A stretch of DNA of 64,000 nucleotides, taken from the NCBI GenBank assembly GCA_022794265.1, contig JAAWEK010000013.1, forward strand, positions 1 through 64,000, in the 5' to 3' direction. The position numbers and the translations under genes are program-made. This DNA comes from Lachnospiraceae bacterium (GTDB lineage Bacteria > Bacillota > Clostridia > Lachnospirales > Lachnospiraceae). Shown here one piece after another: positions 63,081 to 64,000 of the stretch (the stretch's first letter is position 1; each line of letters opens with the position of its first letter). The notes beneath the pieces were generated by a model. It searched no databases. It had not been told where the DNA came from and saw nothing but the letters and a program-made list of their open reading frames with translations.

Positions 63081-63893
63081 ATGGTAGTACAGCACAATCT
63101 TTCAGCAATGAATACTAACAGACAGTTAGGAATCACAATCAACGGTCAGGCTAAGTCCACAGAGAAGTTATCTTCTGGTTACAGAGTTAACCGTGCAGGT
63201 GATGATGCAGCAGGCTTAACAATTTCTGAGAAAATGAGAAGCCAGATCAGAGGCTTAAACAAAGCTTCTTCCAATGCACAGGATGGTATTTCATTAATCC
63301 AGACAGCAGAAGGTGCTTTAAACGAAGCTCATTCTATTCTTCAGAGAATGAACGAGTTAGCTACTCAGGCAGCTAACGATACTAACACATCTTCAGATAG
63401 AGGAGCTATCCAGAAAGAGATTAACGCTTTAGTATCAGAGCTTGACAGAATCGCATCTACAACACAGTTCAACACAATGAACTTAATTGATGGTTCTTTC
63501 TCATCAAAGAATCTTCAGGTTGGTGCTTTGGAAGGACAGAAGATCAGTATCTCTATCAAAGCTATGAATGCATCAGCTATTGGTGTAACAGGCTTAAGCA
63601 TGGGATCATTCACATCTGCTGGTACAGCAATGACAGCTATTCAGGGAGCTATCAGTAAAGTATCTGCACAGCGTTCAGCTCTTGGTGCTCTTCAGAACAG
63701 ATTAGAGCATACAATTGCTAACCTGGATACAACATCTGAGAATACTCAGGCAGCTGAATCACGTATCCGTGACGTTGATATGGCTAAAGAAATGGTTGAA
63801 TACAGCAAGAACAACATTCTTCAGCAGGCTGGTCAGTCTATGTTAGCACAGGCAAATCAGTCAACACAGGGTGTTCTTTCAATCTTAGGCTAA
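63081..63893 (+). CDS. fliC: Flagellin
   Basis: Filament subunit of 270 residues, the short form with D0/D1 only and almost no variable surface domain. N-terminus VVQHNLSAMNTNRQLGITIN and GYRVNRAGDDAAGLTISEKM; C-terminus AESRIRDVDMAKEMVEYSKN and ILQQAGQSMLAQANQSTQGV. Codon choice is visibly more uniform than in neighbours (gct, cag, aac), as for a highly expressed gene. Strong AAGGAGG 8 nt upstream. Own sigma-28 promoter and terminator, so monocistronic. Confidence 0.97.
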   Translation: MVVQHNLSAMNTNRQLGITINGQAKSTEKLSSGYRVNRAGDDAAGLTISEKMRSQIRGLNKASSNAQDGISLIQTAEGALNEAHSILQRMNELATQAANDTNTSSDRGAIQKEINALVSELDRIASTTQFNTMNLIDGSFSSKNLQVGALEGQKISISIKAMNASAIGVTGLSMGSFTSAGTAMTAIQGAISKVSAQRSALGALQNRLEHTIANLDTTSENTQAAESRIRDVDMAKEMVEYSKNNILQQAGQSMLAQANQSTQGVLSILG

Positions 63894-63912
63894 TACTTAG
63901 ATGGACTATCAT

Positions 63913-63952
63913 AAAAGAGGCAACTACATTTGTAGTTGTCTCTTTTTTTTAA
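63913..63952 (+). terminator. Terminator after fliC
   Basis: GAGGCAACTAC pairs with GTAGTTGTCTC around ATTT, followed by eight or more T residues. Confidence 0.92.
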
Positions 63953-64000
63953 AGGCTGTGTTTAGTAATAAAATATAAATTGTCTTGGTATAACCGGGAA

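Noticed and set aside
1..64000. tRNA, rRNA and prophage genes
   Set aside because: Scanned by eye; no cloverleaf-like, rRNA or phage structural sequence was recognised. A tRNA scan would be decisive.

Overview
The window looks like chromosome from a motile, spore-forming, obligately anaerobic low-GC Clostridia, most likely a Lachnospiraceae gut bacterium. The support is a flagellar late-gene block, sporulation genes (spoIIR, spoIIID, gerA-type receptors), ferredoxins with Crp/Fnr regulators, fructose PTS genes and an [FeFe]-hydrogenase-associated TM1266-type gene. Genus was not assigned. No rRNA, tRNA or CRISPR array was seen.

Layout. 1-90: cut-off start of a probable ISL3-type transposase. 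280-6480: a BlaI/BlaR1-type locus with a large penicillin-binding transpeptidase, a class D beta-lactamase lipoprotein, and the convergent blaI-blaR1 pair. Three near-identical palindromes (208-221, 260-273, 6424-6437) sit in the two promoters and tie the locus into one regulon. 6660-8160: Crp/Fnr regulator facing a ferredoxin/membrane Fe-S pair. 8386-9636: stand-alone Ser/Thr kinase. 9824-11776: chemoreceptor. 12380-16700: a wrecked mobile-element island holding DUF3847-like and transfer-gene debris, two intact small genes (Imm1-like immunity protein plus an unknown), two decayed IS3-family elements and an integrase scrap between them. 17050-23520: LMW phosphatase, small membrane and secreted proteins, a DUF4474 protein overlapping a metallophosphoesterase, a repeat-bearing lipoprotein, a PrcB-like protein and a DUF3794-LysM protein. 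23574-24164: an unknown protein behind a sigma-28-type promoter. 24383-28554: ispE, a GntR regulator, an unknown gene and pyruvate kinase. 28752-34120: spoIIR facing an operon of a BMP-family binding protein, GerAA and a GerAB-GerAC fusion. 34291-36803: dGTPase-like HD protein and an FKBP/trigger-factor-like lipoprotein. 36919-39900: a TM1266-type protein, an NMT1-type binding protein and a fused permease-ATPase behind a structured leader with its own terminator. 40070-45033: an unknown gene, fruK-fruA, and a second ferredoxin with a divergent Crp/Fnr regulator.

45209 to the end: spoIIID, mbl, flgF, flgG, a FlgJ-like rod-binding protein, recD2, comF and yvyF; then flgM, flgN, two flgK genes, flgL, fliW, csrA; then flaG, fliD, fliS, a fliT-like gene; then fliC. 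This merges two gene orders that are separate in Bacillus subtilis (spoIIID-mbl-flhO-flhP and comF-yvyF-flgM-flgN-flgK-flgL-fliW-csrA-hag). Sigma-28-like promoters of the form TAAN-N16-CCGATA(T/A) precede flgM, flaG and fliC, and also mbl and the unknown gene at 23574-24164. The fliC leader carries a 7-bp hairpin with a UGGA loop 20 nt upstream of the Shine-Dalgarno GGA, as expected of a CsrA-FliW-flagellin switch.

All calls were made by reading translations and DNA by eye; no database search or folding program was run.
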